From contig JAGCTA010000380.1 of NCBI GenBank assembly GCA_017963875.1, positions 1 to 6,291 of the forward strand: a stretch of DNA of 6,291 bases, read 5' to 3'. Positions 5,899-6,291 of the stretch are shown here, in pieces; position 1 is the stretch's first letter, and the number at the start of each line of letters is the position of its first letter. A program made the translations under genes and the position numbers. This DNA is from Victivallales bacterium. GTDB taxonomy: Bacteria > Verrucomicrobiota > Lentisphaeria > Oligosphaerales > Oligosphaeraceae. Under the pieces are notes generated by a model. That model worked only from the letters and a program-made list of their open reading frames with translations. It was not told the origin of the DNA and made no database searches.

Positions 5899-6291
5899 AT
5901 GAACGTGAATATCAGAGCACTGGCGCTTGTTTTTCTGGTGCTGTACTTGGCTGGCTGCGGGCCAGACGAGGCGAGGCGACGTACTATCCTCAATGTCTCT
6001 TATGACCCGACGCGGGAACTTTACCGCGATATCAATACGGCATTTGTAGCCGATTGTGAGAAGAGGGGGCTTCATGGCGTGCGCGTGGAGCAGTCCCACG
6101 CTGGTTCGGGCAAGCAGGCACGTGCGGTCATGGACGGGCTGGATGCTGACGTGGTTACCCTCGCTCTTGGCTACGATATTGATATCCTTGCGTATTATGG
6201 ACATCTGATGAAAACAGACTGGGCGAAAAGTTTTCCGAACAACAGTTCGCCGTATTATTCGACAATAGTATTTCTTGTCCGAAAAGGCAAT
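5899..6291 (+). CDS. sbp: Sulfate ABC transporter substrate-binding lipoprotein, Sbp family (3' partial)
   Basis: The first 131 residues of a protein that binds sulfate (possibly also thiosulfate) outside the inner membrane and delivers it to a CysT/CysW/CysA-type importer. The signal peptide (1-19) ends in the lipobox LAGC with lipid-anchor Cys20. Family motifs are very clear: [13 protein letters not shown] (30-42), [13 protein letters not shown] (65-77), [14 protein letters not shown] (82-95) and [18 protein letters not shown] (114-131). LALGYD resembles Sbp more than CysP, although HAGS and SPYYST have a CysP flavour. The frame is open to the right edge, and roughly the last 60 percent of a typical protein of about 330 residues is missing. 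It is transcribed divergently from the T2S operon. Permease and ATPase genes would be expected downstream but are outside the window. A lipid anchor is less usual for this protein in Gram-negative bacteria, where it is normally soluble in the periplasm. Confidence 0.93.
   Translation, partial: MNVNIRALALVFLVLYLAGCGPDEARRRTILNVSYDPTRELYRDINTAFVADCEKRGLHGVRVEQSHAGSGKQARAVMDGLDADVVTLALGYDIDILAYYGHLMKTDWAKSFPNNSSPYYSTIVFLVRKGN

Noticed and set aside
1..6291. A defence system, mobile element, CRISPR array or RNA gene hidden in the window.
   Set aside because: Nearly all the DNA is accounted for by recognisable housekeeping-type genes, and I saw no repeat arrays, transposase motifs, terminal inverted repeats or tRNA-like structures.

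Overview
The window reads as an ordinary chromosomal segment of a diderm (Gram-negative-type) bacterium of moderate GC content. The diderm assignment rests on a run of type II secretion (T2S) genes. The two prepilin-like proteins carry FTLIE signatures preceded by Pro or Asn instead of the usual Gly, a style I associate with the Lentisphaerota and related PVC bacteria. That taxonomic guess is an inference from motif style, and nothing in the window settles it.

Layout from left to right. (1) Bases 1-2960, plus strand: a large soluble hybrid sensor histidine kinase, cut at its 5' end by the window edge. Visible domains are the tail of a GAF domain, one PAS domain, two related tandem PAS-like modules, HisKA, HATPase and two receiver domains. 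(2) Bases 2995-5655, minus strand: a tight four-gene operon. In transcription order it holds a small DUF6941-like protein, the T2S inner-membrane platform protein GspF, the major pseudopilin GspG and a minor pseudopilin of GspH/FimT type. Gaps between the genes are 3, 47 and 10 nt. (3) Bases 5656-5898: an AT-rich divergent intergenic region that should hold promoters for the T2S operon (leftward) and for a sulfate-binding protein gene (rightward). (4) Bases 5899-6291, plus strand: the first 131 codons of a lipoprotein-type periplasmic sulfate-binding protein (Sbp family), cut by the right edge.

GspF, GspG and the GspH-like protein are core parts of one machine: a membrane platform plus pseudopilins that build a periplasmic pseudopilus. 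The ATPase GspE, the secretin GspD and the prepilin peptidase are not in the window. The kinase converges on the T2S operon and shares no transcript with it, so a regulatory link would be speculation. The sulfate-binding protein probably begins a sulfate ABC-transport locus that continues to the right. I see no RNA genes, mobile elements, CRISPR arrays or clear intrinsic terminators. No convincing new system is visible. The most unusual points are the non-canonical prepilin cleavage sites, the small unknown gene opening the T2S operon where gspE often sits, and the duplicated PAS module in the kinase.
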